NCBI GenBank assembly: GCA_965202915.1
Contig: OZ241847.1
Coordinates: forward strand, 2,108,001 to 2,172,000
Origin: G965202915 sp965202915
GTDB taxonomy: Bacteria; Pseudomonadota; Gammaproteobacteria; Eutrophobiales; Eutrophobiaceae
Length of the DNA: 64,000 bases
Direction of reading: 5' to 3'
Under the pieces are notes generated by a model that was given only the letters and a program-made list of their open reading frames with translations, did not search any database and was not told the DNA's origin. How positions within the stretch are numbered: position 1 is the stretch's first letter; every line of letters starts with the position of its first letter. Shown here piece by piece: positions 26,900-37,200 of this stretch. The position numbers and the translations under genes are program-made.

Positions 26900-29800
26900 A
26901 TGACCGATAAAGCGAAACTCAAAGGCCTGCGCCCGCTGTCGCTCATCCATCCCCTTACGACGACCCCGCTCGCGGCATTGTTGCCGGTCACGGGCGCAGG
27001 CAACCGTATCTACCGCGCCGAGGAGGCGACCGCGCCCGCCGAGGCTCAAACTCTGTTGTTGCTGAATCCGGCGGCCACCGAGTCGACGTCTCCGGCCGTG
27101 GTCTTAGCCCCCCGGGCTGTACCGGTTATTCTGCCGCTGGGCCTGAGCCTGGACATGAGTCTGGACCTGAGCACGGCCCTGAGCACGGGTACCCCGGCCG
27201 CTGATCTGCAAAGCGCCGGCCTGCCTGCTTTAGGCACGCTCCCGCCCACTGGCCTGCTCCATGCCCTTTACGGCGCCACCAACCCCCCTGATAAGGGGGG
27301 CCAGGGGCCGGGGGAGGCTTTATCTGAGCTGCACCAAAGCTTTTCCCAATCCCCCTTATCAGGGGGGGTCCTGGCCCGGCAACACCAAGCCTTATCCGAG
27401 CCGCTCGCACTCCTTGCCCTGACTTCGGAGATGCAGCAGCGCCCGTATGAGGTGGCGTTCCAGACCGGCACCGATACGCTGAACCTGCTGGACCTGAACC
27501 AGGATGCCTTCATCAACCCGCGGGACGCCCAGGTCTTGTATTACCTCACCCTCAACCCAGGCAACCTGACAACGCTCCTGACTAAGCTCAACGTGCCCAA
27601 CCCGAGTCAGGATGGCCCGACCGCGCTGATGAATTTGAATCTGTTAAACCCCACCGCCGCCGTCCTGGCGCTGGACCTGAACAATGATGGCAGAATAGAC
27701 TTACAGGACGTGCGGGTTCTATACTATGTCTTGCGGTTTGAGAATATCCTGCGTGCCAGCCCGAACCTGCGGGAAGCCCTGCTCAGCGGCCTGACCGTGG
27801 CAGATGATGAGCCCGGTGCCGACCGGGATGCGGTGTATATCGCTATGCTGGAGCGAGTGACGGACCTGTTCCCGGTGATCACCACCGGCGACGCCGCAAT
27901 TGAAGTCGATGAGGGCGCAAGCTACGCCCTCAGCCCGAGCGACCTCAGTGCCCGCGCCCGGAACGATGCCAGCGTCGTCCTGAGCTGGACGGTCACCACC
28001 GCACCGACAAACGGACGCCTGGCACTGAGCGGCGACCCGGGCACGGCAATTACCCCCGGCATGAGCTTCACCCAGCGGCAGCTTGACGCCGGTGAGGTAC
28101 TCTACGTCCATACCGGCACTGATGATACCAATGACAGCTTTGCAGTCCGCTTGCAGAACCCGGCCGACCCGGAGGGTACCATGCGGCCACCGGCGACGCT
28201 GACCGTGACCGTCTCCACCCCGGCGGATATGCCCCCGACCGCGGTGACGCTGAACAACGTGGTGCCGCCATTGGCCGAGGACGCCGACGTCACCGCCCGC
28301 ACACGGGTCGCCGATATAGACGTCGCCGATACCGATCTCGGCCCGCGCGGCCTGGAGCTGGTCGGTCCCGATGCGGCGCTGTTTGAGCTCGGCGACGACC
28401 CTATGACCGGTATGCCCATGCTGTTCCTGAGCGCCGATGCGGCGCTGGACTTTGAGACCAACCCAAACCTGGAGGTCACCGTGCGGGCGGTACGCAACCC
28501 GGCGGCGGCGACTGCCGACCTGAGCCTTGCGCTCACCGACGTGAACGATGCGCCGACCACGAGCGGCGATGGCGAGTTCCAGGTGGTTAAGGGCGCAAGC
28601 TACGTGCTGACCGTGGATGACCTGGCGGCGACGGACGTGGATGAGAGCGACGGTGCGGCTGAGCTCACCTGGACGTTCATGAGCGGTGGCCAACCGACAA
28701 ACGGCCGCCTGGAACTGAGCGGCACGCCCATCACCACCGGCATGAGTTTCACCCAGGCCCAGCTTGAGGCGGGCCAGGTGGTGTACATGCATGATGACAG
28801 TAATACCCTCTCAGACGGCTTCACGCTACAGGTGGCGGACGACGAGGGTCTCCGGGCCGCCGACCCGGTTATTGTGAGTATCGATGTCACGCGCAAATTC
28901 GATAGCATCGACCTGTCTGAGCTCGCCATCGCGGACGGCTTTATTATCCAGGGTGATATGGAGGGCGACCGTGCGGGCGGGAGCGTATCCGGCATCGGCG
29001 ACGTCAACGGCGACGGCTATGCCGACCTCATCGTCGGGGCGAGCAGTGGTGGCGACGGTGGCCGCTTTGCCGGCGAGGCCTACGTCGTATTCGGCCGGGC
29101 CGCCGACTCGGGCGATACCACCCCGCGGTTCGTGGATTTGACCAATCTGGCCCCCGATGACGGCTTTATCATCCGGGGCGATATGGCCTATGAAAGTGTG
29201 GGCAGGAGCGTATCCGGCGCCGGCGACGTCAACGGCGACGGCTATGCCGACCTCATCGTCGGGGCCCCCGGAGGGGGTGACGGCAATGCCGGCGAGGCCT
29301 ACATTGTGTTTGGCAAAGAGGATGACCCATCTGATCCATTTGGCAGCCTGATGGGTCGCCGCCGGTCCATAGACCTGGAAAGGCTGGCCCCGGAGGACGG
29401 CTTTATCATCCGGGGCGATATGCCCGATGACACCGCGGGCTATAGCGTATCCGCTGCCGGCGACGTCAACGGCGATGGCTTTGCCGACCTCATCGTCGGG
29501 GCGCGCCAGGGCTTCGACGGGGGCAACTATGCCGGCGAGGCCTACGTCGTGTTCGGCAAACAGGACGACTTTGGCGACATGAGGGGCAACCGCCGGGTCG
29601 TGGATTTGACTGAGCTGGCCCCGGCGGAGGGCTTTATTATCCAGGGCGACATGTTCAGAGACAATACGGGCGTGAGCGTATCCGGTGCCGGCGACGTCAA
29701 CGGCGACGGCTATGCCGATCTCATCGTCGGGGCAAACGAGGGCGACGACAGTGCAATCAATGCCGGCGAGGCCTACGTCGTGTTTGGCAAACAGGACGGC

Positions 29801-32800
29801 TTTGGCGGCATGAGGGGCAACCGCCGGGTCGTGGATTTGACTGAGCTGGCCCCGGCGGACGGCTTTATTATCCGGGGTGATGCGCTCCAGGACCGTGCGG
29901 GCGTGAGCGTATCCGGTGCCGGCGACGTCAACGGCGACGGCTATGCCGACCTCATCGTCGGGGCGAACCTGGCCGACGTCAACACCTCCGACGGCAACAA
30001 GGAAGACGCCGGCGAGGCCTACGTCATATTCGGCAAACGGTTCGACTTTGGCGACGGCGTCAGCAACCCCCTTTCGGACGGGAGCATGTTTGTCCGGCGG
30101 GTGATAAAACTGGCAAGCCTGGCCCCGGAGGATGGCTTTATCATCCAGGGCGACGCCGGCGGTGACCAGGCGGGCAGGAGCGTATCCGGCGCCGGCGACG
30201 TCAACGGCGACGGCTTTGCCGACTTCATCGTCGGGGCACCCGGGGGGGGCGACGGTGGCGGCAGTGCCGGCGAGGCCTATCTGTTGTTTGGCAAAGAGGA
30301 CGACCCATCTGATCCATTTGGCAGCCTGGACGGCAATCGCCGGATCTTGGATTTGGATGGGCTGGCCCCGGAGGATGGCTTTATCATCCAGGGCGATACC
30401 GGCGGTGACAATGCGGGCAGGAGCGTATCCGCCGCCGGCGACGTCAACGGTGATGGCTATGCCGACCTCATCGTCGGGGCGAACGGTGGCGGCGACGGTG
30501 GCAACAATGCCGGCGAGGCCTACGTCCTGTTCGGCGGCCCGGCCGGCCTCAGCACCGAGGCCGCCGCGGTGCCGGGCACGGACGGCAACGACCTGCTGAA
30601 CGGTAACGGTCAGGCCACGGTGGTGCTCGCCGGCGCCGGCGATGACGTGCTGAATATAGACGGCTTCGGCGCCGACGATCTGCTCAAATTCGACGGCGGT
30701 GCCGGCACCGACACCCTGCGCCTGAGCGGTGCCGGCCTGAGCCTGGACCTGAGCACCCTCGCCGATACCCGCCTGAGCAGCATAGAGCGCATAGATCTGA
30801 GTGGGAGTGGTGCCAACAGTCTGAGACTCACCCGTCAGGACCTGCTGAATCTGTCCGAGGTACGGACTAATGGTCGCGCCGAGCTGCGGGTCGATGGCAA
30901 CGCCGGCGACCGCGTCAACATCAGCAGCGACTGGATGGAGGCAAGCGGCACGCAGGATACAGGCGGCACCACGTATAACGTATTCGACAACGGCAATGCC
31001 CGCCTGCTGGTCAATATCGCCGTGGCCGTGGTCGCGGATATGGCCATGGGCGAGGTGCCGACCACGGCCGGCGATGGCGTCTTCCGAGTGGTTGAGGGCA
31101 GAACCCATACCCTGACCCCGGCCGACCTCAGCGCCCGCGACCCGGACAATGACGCCGCCACCCTCACCTGGATGGTCACGACCGCCCCGACAAGGGGCCA
31201 CCTGGCACTGAGCGGCGACCCGGACGTGGCAATTACAGAATTCACCCAGCGGCAGCTTGAGGATAGAGGGGTGGTGTACGTCCATATCGTCATTGATGAC
31301 AGCGACGACGTCTTTGTAGTACGGGTGATGGACGACCAGGGGAACCAGGCCGATCCGGTCACGGTGAACGTCGCCGTCGCGAGTGAGCTTGGCAGCATAG
31401 ACCTGGCCGAGCTCACCCCCGTGGACGGCTTTATCATCCGGGGCGACGCGGCCGGTGACCAGGCGGGCGGGAGCGTATCCGGTGCCGGCGACGTCAACGG
31501 CGACGGCTTTGCCGACCTCATCGTCGGGGCAAACTATGGCGACGACGGTGGCGACCCCAACGCCGGCGAGGCCTACGTCGTGTTCGGCAGGGCGTCCATC
31601 CCGCCACGGGTCGTGGATTTGACCAATCTGGGCGCCGGCGACGGCTTTATCATCCAGGGCGACGCAAACGGTGATCAGGCGGGCGTGAGCGTATCCGGCG
31701 CCGGCGACGTCAACGGCGACGGCTTTGCCGACCTCATCGTCGGGGCGTTCGAGGGCGACGACGGGGGCCCCAACGCCGGCGAGGCCTACGTCGTGTTCGG
31801 CAAGGCCTCCGGCTTTGGCAGCGATATGGGCGGCCGCCGGGTCATAGACCTGGAAAGCCTGGCCGCCGGCGACGGCTTTATCATCCAGGGCGACGCGAAC
31901 GGTGACCGTGCGGGCGTAAGCGTAGCCGGCGCCGGCGACGTCAACGGTGACGGCTATGCCGACCTCATCGTCGGGGCGAACCGGGGCGACGACGGTGGCG
32001 GCAGTGCCGGCGAAGCCTACGTCGTGTTCGGCAAAGAGAGCGACTTTGGCGAAGACGTCAGCAACACCCTTTCGGACGGCATGACCATGGTTGACCGCCG
32101 GGTGATAAACCTGGAAAGCCTGGCCGCCGGAGATGGCTTTATCATCCAGGGCGACGCGAACAATGACCGGGCGGGCGAGAGCGTATCCGGCGCCGGCGAC
32201 GTCAACGGCGATGGCTATGCCGACCTCATCGTCGGGGCGCTCCGGGGCGACGACGGTGGCGGCAGTGCCGGCCAGGCCTACGTCGTGTTCGGCAAAGAGA
32301 GCGACTTTGGCGAAGACGTCAGCAATACCCTTTCGGGCGGCACCACCACGGTTGACCGCCGGGTCGTGGACCTGGAAAGCCTGGCCGCCGATGACGGCTT
32401 TATTATCCAGGGCGATATGGACGACGACCGTGCGGGGAGCGTATCCGGTGCCGGCGACGTCAACGGCGACGGCTATGCCGATCTCATCGTCGGGGCGCTC
32501 CGGGGCGACGACGGTGGCGACAGAGCTGGCGAGGCCTACGTCGTGTTCGGCAAACAGGACGGCTTTGGCGAAGACGTCAGCAACACCCTTGATGAAGACG
32601 GCACCACCATGGTTGTCCGCCGGGTCGTGGATTTGACTAAGCTGGCCCCGGCGGACGGCTTTATCATCCAGGGCGATGCGCCCGGTGACAATGCGGGCGT
32701 GAGCGTATCCGGCGCCGGCGACGTCAACGGTGATGGCTTTACCGACCTGCTCGTCGGAGCAAACCAGGGTGGCGACGGTGGCTTCAATGCCGGCGAGGCC

Positions 32801-33868
32801 TACGTCGTGTTCGGCAAGGCGTCCGACTTTGGCGACGACGTCAGCAACACCCTTGATGACGGCACCATGACTGTCCGCCGGGTCGTGGATTTGACCAATC
32901 TGGCCGCCGTGGACGGCTTTATCATCCAGGGCGATACGGATCGTGACTTTGCGGGCACAAGCGTATCCGCTGCCGGCGACGTCAACGGCGACGGCTATGC
33001 CGACCTGCTCGTCGGGGCGAATGGTGTCGACGTCACCCCCTCCGATGGCAACACCAGGAACAACGTCGGCGAAGCCTACGTCCTGTTCGGCGGCCCGGCC
33101 GGCCTCAGTACCGAGGTCGTCGCAGTGCCGGGCACGGACGGCGACGACGTCCTGAATGCCGACGGCGCGGCCACGGTGGTGCTCGCCGGCGCCGGCGATG
33201 ACGTGCTGAATATAGACGGCTTTGGCGATACCGATCTGCTCAGATTTGACGGCGGCAGCGGCACCGACACCCTCAGACTGGCCAACCCCGATGCCGACAC
33301 CGACCTGGACCTGGACCTGAGCACCCTCGCCGACGTCCGCCTGAGCAGCATAGAGCGCATAGACATCAGTGGAGAAGCTGACAACAGACTGACCCTCACT
33401 CGTCTGGACCTGTTGAACCTGTCCGAGGTACGCACCGAAGGCCGGGCCGAGCTACGGGTTGACGGCAACGCCGGCGACAGCGTCACCGCCTCCGATGGCG
33501 GCTGGGTGCGGTCGGCTGACGTTATGATAGGAAGCACCATGTACAGGACCTTCGACAACGGCAATGCCCGCCTGCTGGTCAATATGGACGTATCGCTGGG
33601 TGGGAATTTAATGGCGACCAGCATGGCCACCCTGGCTGAGGCCCTGCAAAACTGTTGTGTCACGCAGACCGTCAATATCCGCGCCCTGATCGATGCCCTG
33701 CCGCCGGAGGACGAAGAACAACAGCGCAAGCGCCTGGAAGATGAACTGGCGATGCTGGGACCCTTGCCGGCGGCAAAGGCGGCGATGGATCTCACAGAAC
33801 CGGCGGCGGTCGCGGAACCGGATGCCGATCTGTTCGACCTGCCAACGTTGATCCCTGATGATGGCTAA
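26900..33868 (+). CDS. Giant FG-GAP beta-propeller surface protein 1 (2322 residues)
   Basis: Start ATG at 26900 (MTDKAKLKGLRPLS) with GAGGT 7 bases upstream. Order of parts: a novel N-terminal region with no Sec signal (1-195), an in-frame copy of the G/C palindromic repeat (about 128-156), two dockerin/EF-hand-like Ca sites (LDLNQDAFINPRDAQVLYY and LDLNNDGRIDLQDVRVLYY, about 197-285), CSPG-like, cadherin-like and CSPG-like domains (about 327-664), seven FG-GAP repeats (about 667-1215), an RTX-like domain (about 1215-1378), a CSPG-like domain (1382-1495), seven FG-GAP repeats (1497-2068), an RTX-like domain (2068-2230), and a conserved C-terminus ending DLFDLPTLIPDDG. It is probably a secreted, calcium-dependent adhesin, possibly exported by type I secretion; that is inference. 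No frameshift despite extreme repetition. Confidence 0.88.
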   Translation: MTDKAKLKGLRPLSLIHPLTTTPLAALLPVTGAGNRIYRAEEATAPAEAQTLLLLNPAATESTSPAVVLAPRAVPVILPLGLSLDMSLDLSTALSTGTPAADLQSAGLPALGTLPPTGLLHALYGATNPPDKGGQGPGEALSELHQSFSQSPLSGGVLARQHQALSEPLALLALTSEMQQRPYEVAFQTGTDTLNLLDLNQDAFINPRDAQVLYYLTLNPGNLTTLLTKLNVPNPSQDGPTALMNLNLLNPTAAVLALDLNNDGRIDLQDVRVLYYVLRFENILRASPNLREALLSGLTVADDEPGADRDAVYIAMLERVTDLFPVITTGDAAIEVDEGASYALSPSDLSARARNDASVVLSWTVTTAPTNGRLALSGDPGTAITPGMSFTQRQLDAGEVLYVHTGTDDTNDSFAVRLQNPADPEGTMRPPATLTVTVSTPADMPPTAVTLNNVVPPLAEDADVTARTRVADIDVADTDLGPRGLELVGPDAALFELGDDPMTGMPMLFLSADAALDFETNPNLEVTVRAVRNPAAATADLSLALTDVNDAPTTSGDGEFQVVKGASYVLTVDDLAATDVDESDGAAELTWTFMSGGQPTNGRLELSGTPITTGMSFTQAQLEAGQVVYMHDDSNTLSDGFTLQVADDEGLRAADPVIVSIDVTRKFDSIDLSELAIADGFIIQGDMEGDRAGGSVSGIGDVNGDGYADLIVGASSGGDGGRFAGEAYVVFGRAADSGDTTPRFVDLTNLAPDDGFIIRGDMAYESVGRSVSGAGDVNGDGYADLIVGAPGGGDGNAGEAYIVFGKEDDPSDPFGSLMGRRRSIDLERLAPEDGFIIRGDMPDDTAGYSVSAAGDVNGDGFADLIVGARQGFDGGNYAGEAYVVFGKQDDFGDMRGNRRVVDLTELAPAEGFIIQGDMFRDNTGVSVSGAGDVNGDGYADLIVGANEGDDSAINAGEAYVVFGKQDGFGGMRGNRRVVDLTELAPADGFIIRGDALQDRAGVSVSGAGDVNGDGYADLIVGANLADVNTSDGNKEDAGEAYVIFGKRFDFGDGVSNPLSDGSMFVRRVIKLASLAPEDGFIIQGDAGGDQAGRSVSGAGDVNGDGFADFIVGAPGGGDGGGSAGEAYLLFGKEDDPSDPFGSLDGNRRILDLDGLAPEDGFIIQGDTGGDNAGRSVSAAGDVNGDGYADLIVGANGGGDGGNNAGEAYVLFGGPAGLSTEAAAVPGTDGNDLLNGNGQATVVLAGAGDDVLNIDGFGADDLLKFDGGAGTDTLRLSGAGLSLDLSTLADTRLSSIERIDLSGSGANSLRLTRQDLLNLSEVRTNGRAELRVDGNAGDRVNISSDWMEASGTQDTGGTTYNVFDNGNARLLVNIAVAVVADMAMGEVPTTAGDGVFRVVEGRTHTLTPADLSARDPDNDAATLTWMVTTAPTRGHLALSGDPDVAITEFTQRQLEDRGVVYVHIVIDDSDDVFVVRVMDDQGNQADPVTVNVAVASELGSIDLAELTPVDGFIIRGDAAGDQAGGSVSGAGDVNGDGFADLIVGANYGDDGGDPNAGEAYVVFGRASIPPRVVDLTNLGAGDGFIIQGDANGDQAGVSVSGAGDVNGDGFADLIVGAFEGDDGGPNAGEAYVVFGKASGFGSDMGGRRVIDLESLAAGDGFIIQGDANGDRAGVSVAGAGDVNGDGYADLIVGANRGDDGGGSAGEAYVVFGKESDFGEDVSNTLSDGMTMVDRRVINLESLAAGDGFIIQGDANNDRAGESVSGAGDVNGDGYADLIVGALRGDDGGGSAGQAYVVFGKESDFGEDVSNTLSGGTTTVDRRVVDLESLAADDGFIIQGDMDDDRAGSVSGAGDVNGDGYADLIVGALRGDDGGDRAGEAYVVFGKQDGFGEDVSNTLDEDGTTMVVRRVVDLTKLAPADGFIIQGDAPGDNAGVSVSGAGDVNGDGFTDLLVGANQGGDGGFNAGEAYVVFGKASDFGDDVSNTLDDGTMTVRRVVDLTNLAAVDGFIIQGDTDRDFAGTSVSAAGDVNGDGYADLLVGANGVDVTPSDGNTRNNVGEAYVLFGGPAGLSTEVVAVPGTDGDDVLNADGAATVVLAGAGDDVLNIDGFGDTDLLRFDGGSGTDTLRLANPDADTDLDLDLSTLADVRLSSIERIDISGEADNRLTLTRLDLLNLSEVRTEGRAELRVDGNAGDSVTASDGGWVRSADVMIGSTMYRTFDNGNARLLVNMDVSLGGNLMATSMATLAEALQNCCVTQTVNIRALIDALPPEDEEQQRKRLEDELAMLGPLPAAKAAMDLTEPAAVAEPDADLFDLPTLIPDDG
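27283..27367. repeat. In-frame copy of the intergenic palindromic repeat in giant gene 1
   Basis: CCCCCCTGATAAGGGGGG (27283-27300) and CCCCCTTATCAGGGGG (27351-27367) with the linking GGGGCCGGGGGAGG and GAGCTGCACC stretches. They match the repeats between the genes but are translated here as NPPDKGGQGPGE and SPLSGGV. Confidence 0.85.
28900..30545 (+). repeat. FG-GAP block 1 of giant gene 1: seven repeats
   Basis: Seven units of 70-90 residues. Each has DGFIIxGD, a GDVNGDG(Y/F)AD calcium loop, LIVGA and a closing VVFG or similar. Seven fits one complete seven-bladed propeller. The block ends with FGGPAGLSTE. Confidence 0.88.
31390..33105 (+). repeat. FG-GAP block 2 of giant gene 1: seven repeats
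   Basis: Again seven GDVNGDG units, ending with FGGPAGLSTE followed by the RTX-like domain (TDGDDVLN, LAGAGDDVLNIDGFG). One unit has lost a residue in AGSVSGAG compared with its neighbours. Confidence 0.88.
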
Positions 33869-33869
33869 A

Positions 33870-34125
33870 GGAGTCGGGGTCTCCCGACCCCGATAAAACA
33901 AACCCCAACAAATACCCCCCCTGACAAGGGGGGGCAGGGGGGGTTCCCCAATCACCCCGGATTCCCGAACTGACAGGAGCCTTTCCCAAATCAACACTAA
34001 TAACGGCGACAGGCGTCGCCGTTAACGGACCAACTCCATTCCCCAACCACACTATGAACCGTGCCGAGCCACGGGGTGACGATATTGTTTATTTTAATAT
34101 ACCCGCGACGGGAGTCACGGGCTCC
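33870..34125. mobile_element. MITE-like element between the giant genes
   Basis: Begins directly after the stop of giant gene 1 with the variant end GGAGTCGGGGTCTCCCGACC, which folds as a perfect 8-bp hairpin (TCGGGGTC/GACCCCGA). It contains a CCCCCCTGACAAGGGGGG palindrome and finishes with the standard right end at 34100-34125. The remaining bases to 34258 carry the promoter of giant gene 2. Confidence 0.65.
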
Positions 34126-34152
34126 GTTGGCGTTCAAACAAACGCGAGCAAC

Positions 34153-34181
34153 TTGAAGCCCCAAAATTCAGCTTATATAAT
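34153..34181 (+). promoter_or_regulatory. Promoter of giant propeller gene 2
   Basis: TTGAAG (34153-34158), 17 bases, TATAAT (34176-34181): same boxes and spacing as for giant gene 1, in an otherwise diverged leader. Confidence 0.65.
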
Positions 34182-34258
34182 TCAAGTTATAAAATTCAGG
34201 CTATACTATAATACGGAATCTTCCATATATTTTTAATGGCTTTAATGAGGCACACAAT

Positions 34259-37200
34259 GTGATCGACAAAGTAAAACTCAAAGGCCCGCTGGGACGTCCT
34301 CTATCTCTCACGAATCCCCTGATGACCCTGTCACCGGTCACAGGCGCAGGAAACCGCGTCCACCGCGCCGAGGAGGCGACCGCGCCCGCCGAGGCCCAAA
34401 CCTTACTGCTGCTGAGTCCGTCGGCCGAGTCGACGTCCCCGGCCGTGGTCTTGCCCCCCCAGGCTGTGCCGGTCATTCTGCCGCTGGACCTGATCCCGGA
34501 TAAGCCCACCGCTGATCTGCAAAGCACCGGCCTGCCTGCTTTAGGCCCGCTCCCGCCGTTTACGCCATCAACCCCCCAACCCCCCTTATCAGGGGGGCTA
34601 TCGAGCCATGGCCAGGCCATCAACCCCCCTGATAAGGGGGGGCAGGGGCCAGGGGAGACTTTCTCTGAACTGCACCGCGCCTTAGCCGAACTGCACCGCG
34701 CCTTATCTGAACAACACCGGGACTTCTCCGAGCCGCTCGCACCCCGTGCCCTGACTTCAGAGACGCAGCAGCGCCCGTATGAAGTGGCGTTCCAGACCGG
34801 CCCCGATATACTGAACCTGCTGGACCTGAACCGGGATGCCATCATCAACCCGCAGGATGCCCAGGTCTTGTATTACCTCACTCTCGACCCAACCAATCTG
34901 ACGACGCTCCTGACTAACCTCAACGTGTCCGACCCGACTACGCTGATGAACTTGAATTTGTTAAACCCCAGCACCCCCCCGGCGCTGGACCTGAACAATG
35001 ATGACGTCATAAATCTGCTGGACGTGCGGGTGCTGTATTATGCCTTGCGGTTTGGGGATATTCTGCGGGCCAGCGCCAGCCTGCGGGAAACCCTGCTCGG
35101 CGATCTGACCGTGGCAGATGAGGGCCTGGCTGCCGACCGGCGGGATGCAGTGTATATCGACATGCTGGAGCGAGTGGCGGACCTGTTCCCGGTGATCACC
35201 ACCGGCGACGGCGCATTTGAAGTCGATGAGGGCGGAAGCTACGACCTGAGCACGGTCGACCTCAGCGCCCGCGACCTGGATGATGCCACCGTCGCCCTGA
35301 TCTGGCGGCTCACGATCCCCCCGACAAGCGGCCAACTGAAACTGAGCACGGGCACGGCCATCACCCGCTTCACCCAGGCCCAGCTTGCGGCGGGCAAGGT
35401 GGTGTACGTGCATGATGACAGTAATACCCTCTCAGACGGCTTCACCCTGCAGGTGGAGGACGACGAGGGTCTCCAGACCGCCGACCCGGTTATTGTGAGT
35501 GTCGAGGTTACGCGCAAACTCGACAGCATAGACCTGTCTGAGCTCAGCGTGGCGGACGGCTTTATTATCCAGGGTGATAGAGCCGGTGACTATGCGGGCG
35601 GGAGCGTATCCGGTGCCGGCGACGTCAACGGCGACGGCTATGCCGACTTCATCATCGGGGCGAACCTGCACGACGACGGTGGCACCAATGCCGGCCAGGC
35701 CTACGTCGTATTCGGCCGGGCCGCCGACTCGGGCGATACCTCCCCACGGGTCATCGATTTAACCAGCCCGGGCGCAGAGGATGGCTTTATTATCCGGGGC
35801 GATGCGGAAGATGACTATGCGGGCGTGAGCGTATCGGGTGCCGGTGACGTCAACGGCGATGGTTTTGCCGACCTCATCGTCGGGGCCGACGGGGCCGACG
35901 AGGGCGGCGAGGCCTACGTCGTATTTGGCCGGGCCGCCGACTCGGGCGATACCTCCCCACGGGTCATCGATTTAACCAGCCTGGGCGCGGAGGACGGCTT
36001 TATCATCCGGGGCGATACGGAATATGACTATGCGGGCGTGAGCGTATCGGGTGCCGGCGACGTCAACGGCGACGGCTATGCCGATCTCATCGTCGGGGCA
36101 AACTTTGACGACGACGGTGGCAACTATGCCGGTCAGGCCTACGTCATATTCGGTAAACAGGACGACTTTGGCGACGACGTCAGCAGCCCCCTCGAAGACG
36201 GCATGACCATGGTTATCCGCCGGGTAATAGAGCTGGAAAGCCTGGCCGTCGGGGACGGTTTTATCATCCAGGGCGATGCGGAATATGACTATGCGGGCGG
36301 GAGCGTATCCGCTGCCGGCGACGTCAACGGCGACGGCTATGCCGATCTGATTGTCGGGGCAGACGGGGGCAACGACAGTGGCGACTATGCCGGCGAGGCC
36401 TACGTCATATTCGGCAAACAGGACGACTTTGGCGACGAGGTCAGCAACACCCTTGAAGGCGGCATGACCACGGTTATCCGCCGGGTCGTGGATTTGACTG
36501 AGTTGGCCGTCGGGGACGGTTTTATCATCCAGGGCGACGGGGCCAATGACCAGGCGGGTTTTAGCGTATCGAGTGCCGGCGACGTCAACGGCGACGGCTT
36601 TGCCGATCTCATCGTCGGGGCAAATTTTGGCGACGACGGTGGCGAAGAGGCCGGCGAGGCCTACGTCGTATTCGGCAAGGCCCCCGACCCATCTGATCCC
36701 CCATCTAATCCATTTGGCAACCCGGTCACCACAGGGGAGGGTGAAAGTGCCGTTACCCGCCAGGTGATCGATCTGACTGAGCTGACCCCGGAGGACGGCT
36801 TTATTATCCAGGGTGATACGGAGGGCGACCGCGCGGGCAGAAGCGTATCCGGTGCCGGCGACGTCAACGGCGACGGCTATGCCGACCTCATCGTCGGGGC
36901 GCCCAGGAACGACGACGGTGGTAGCAATGCCGGCAAGGCCTATCTGATCTTCGGCAAGGCCCCCGACCCATCTGATCCCCTATCTAATCCATTTGGCGGC
37001 CCGGTCACCACCGGCGAGGGTGAAAGTGCCGTTACCCGCCAGGTGATCGACCTGGTTGGGCTGGCCCCGGAGGACGGCTTTGTTATCCAGGGCGATGCGC
37101 CCGATGACAATGCGGGCGTGAGCGTATCCGCCGCCGGCGACGTCAACGGCGACGGCTTTGCCGATCTCATCGTCGGGGCGTATCGTGCCGACGTCATCAA

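Noticed and set aside
27494..27755. Cellulosome component because of dockerin-like motifs
   Set aside because: No cohesin, glycoside hydrolase or carbohydrate-binding domain is seen in the window; the motif pair alone does not support a cellulosome.
28826..31285. Long antisense frames opposite the giant genes (up to about 819 residues)
   Set aside because: They arise because the repeated GC-rich units have no stops on the opposite strand; they have no start signals and mirror the sense repeats. The same applies to antisense frames at 27719-28792 and 41009-42325.
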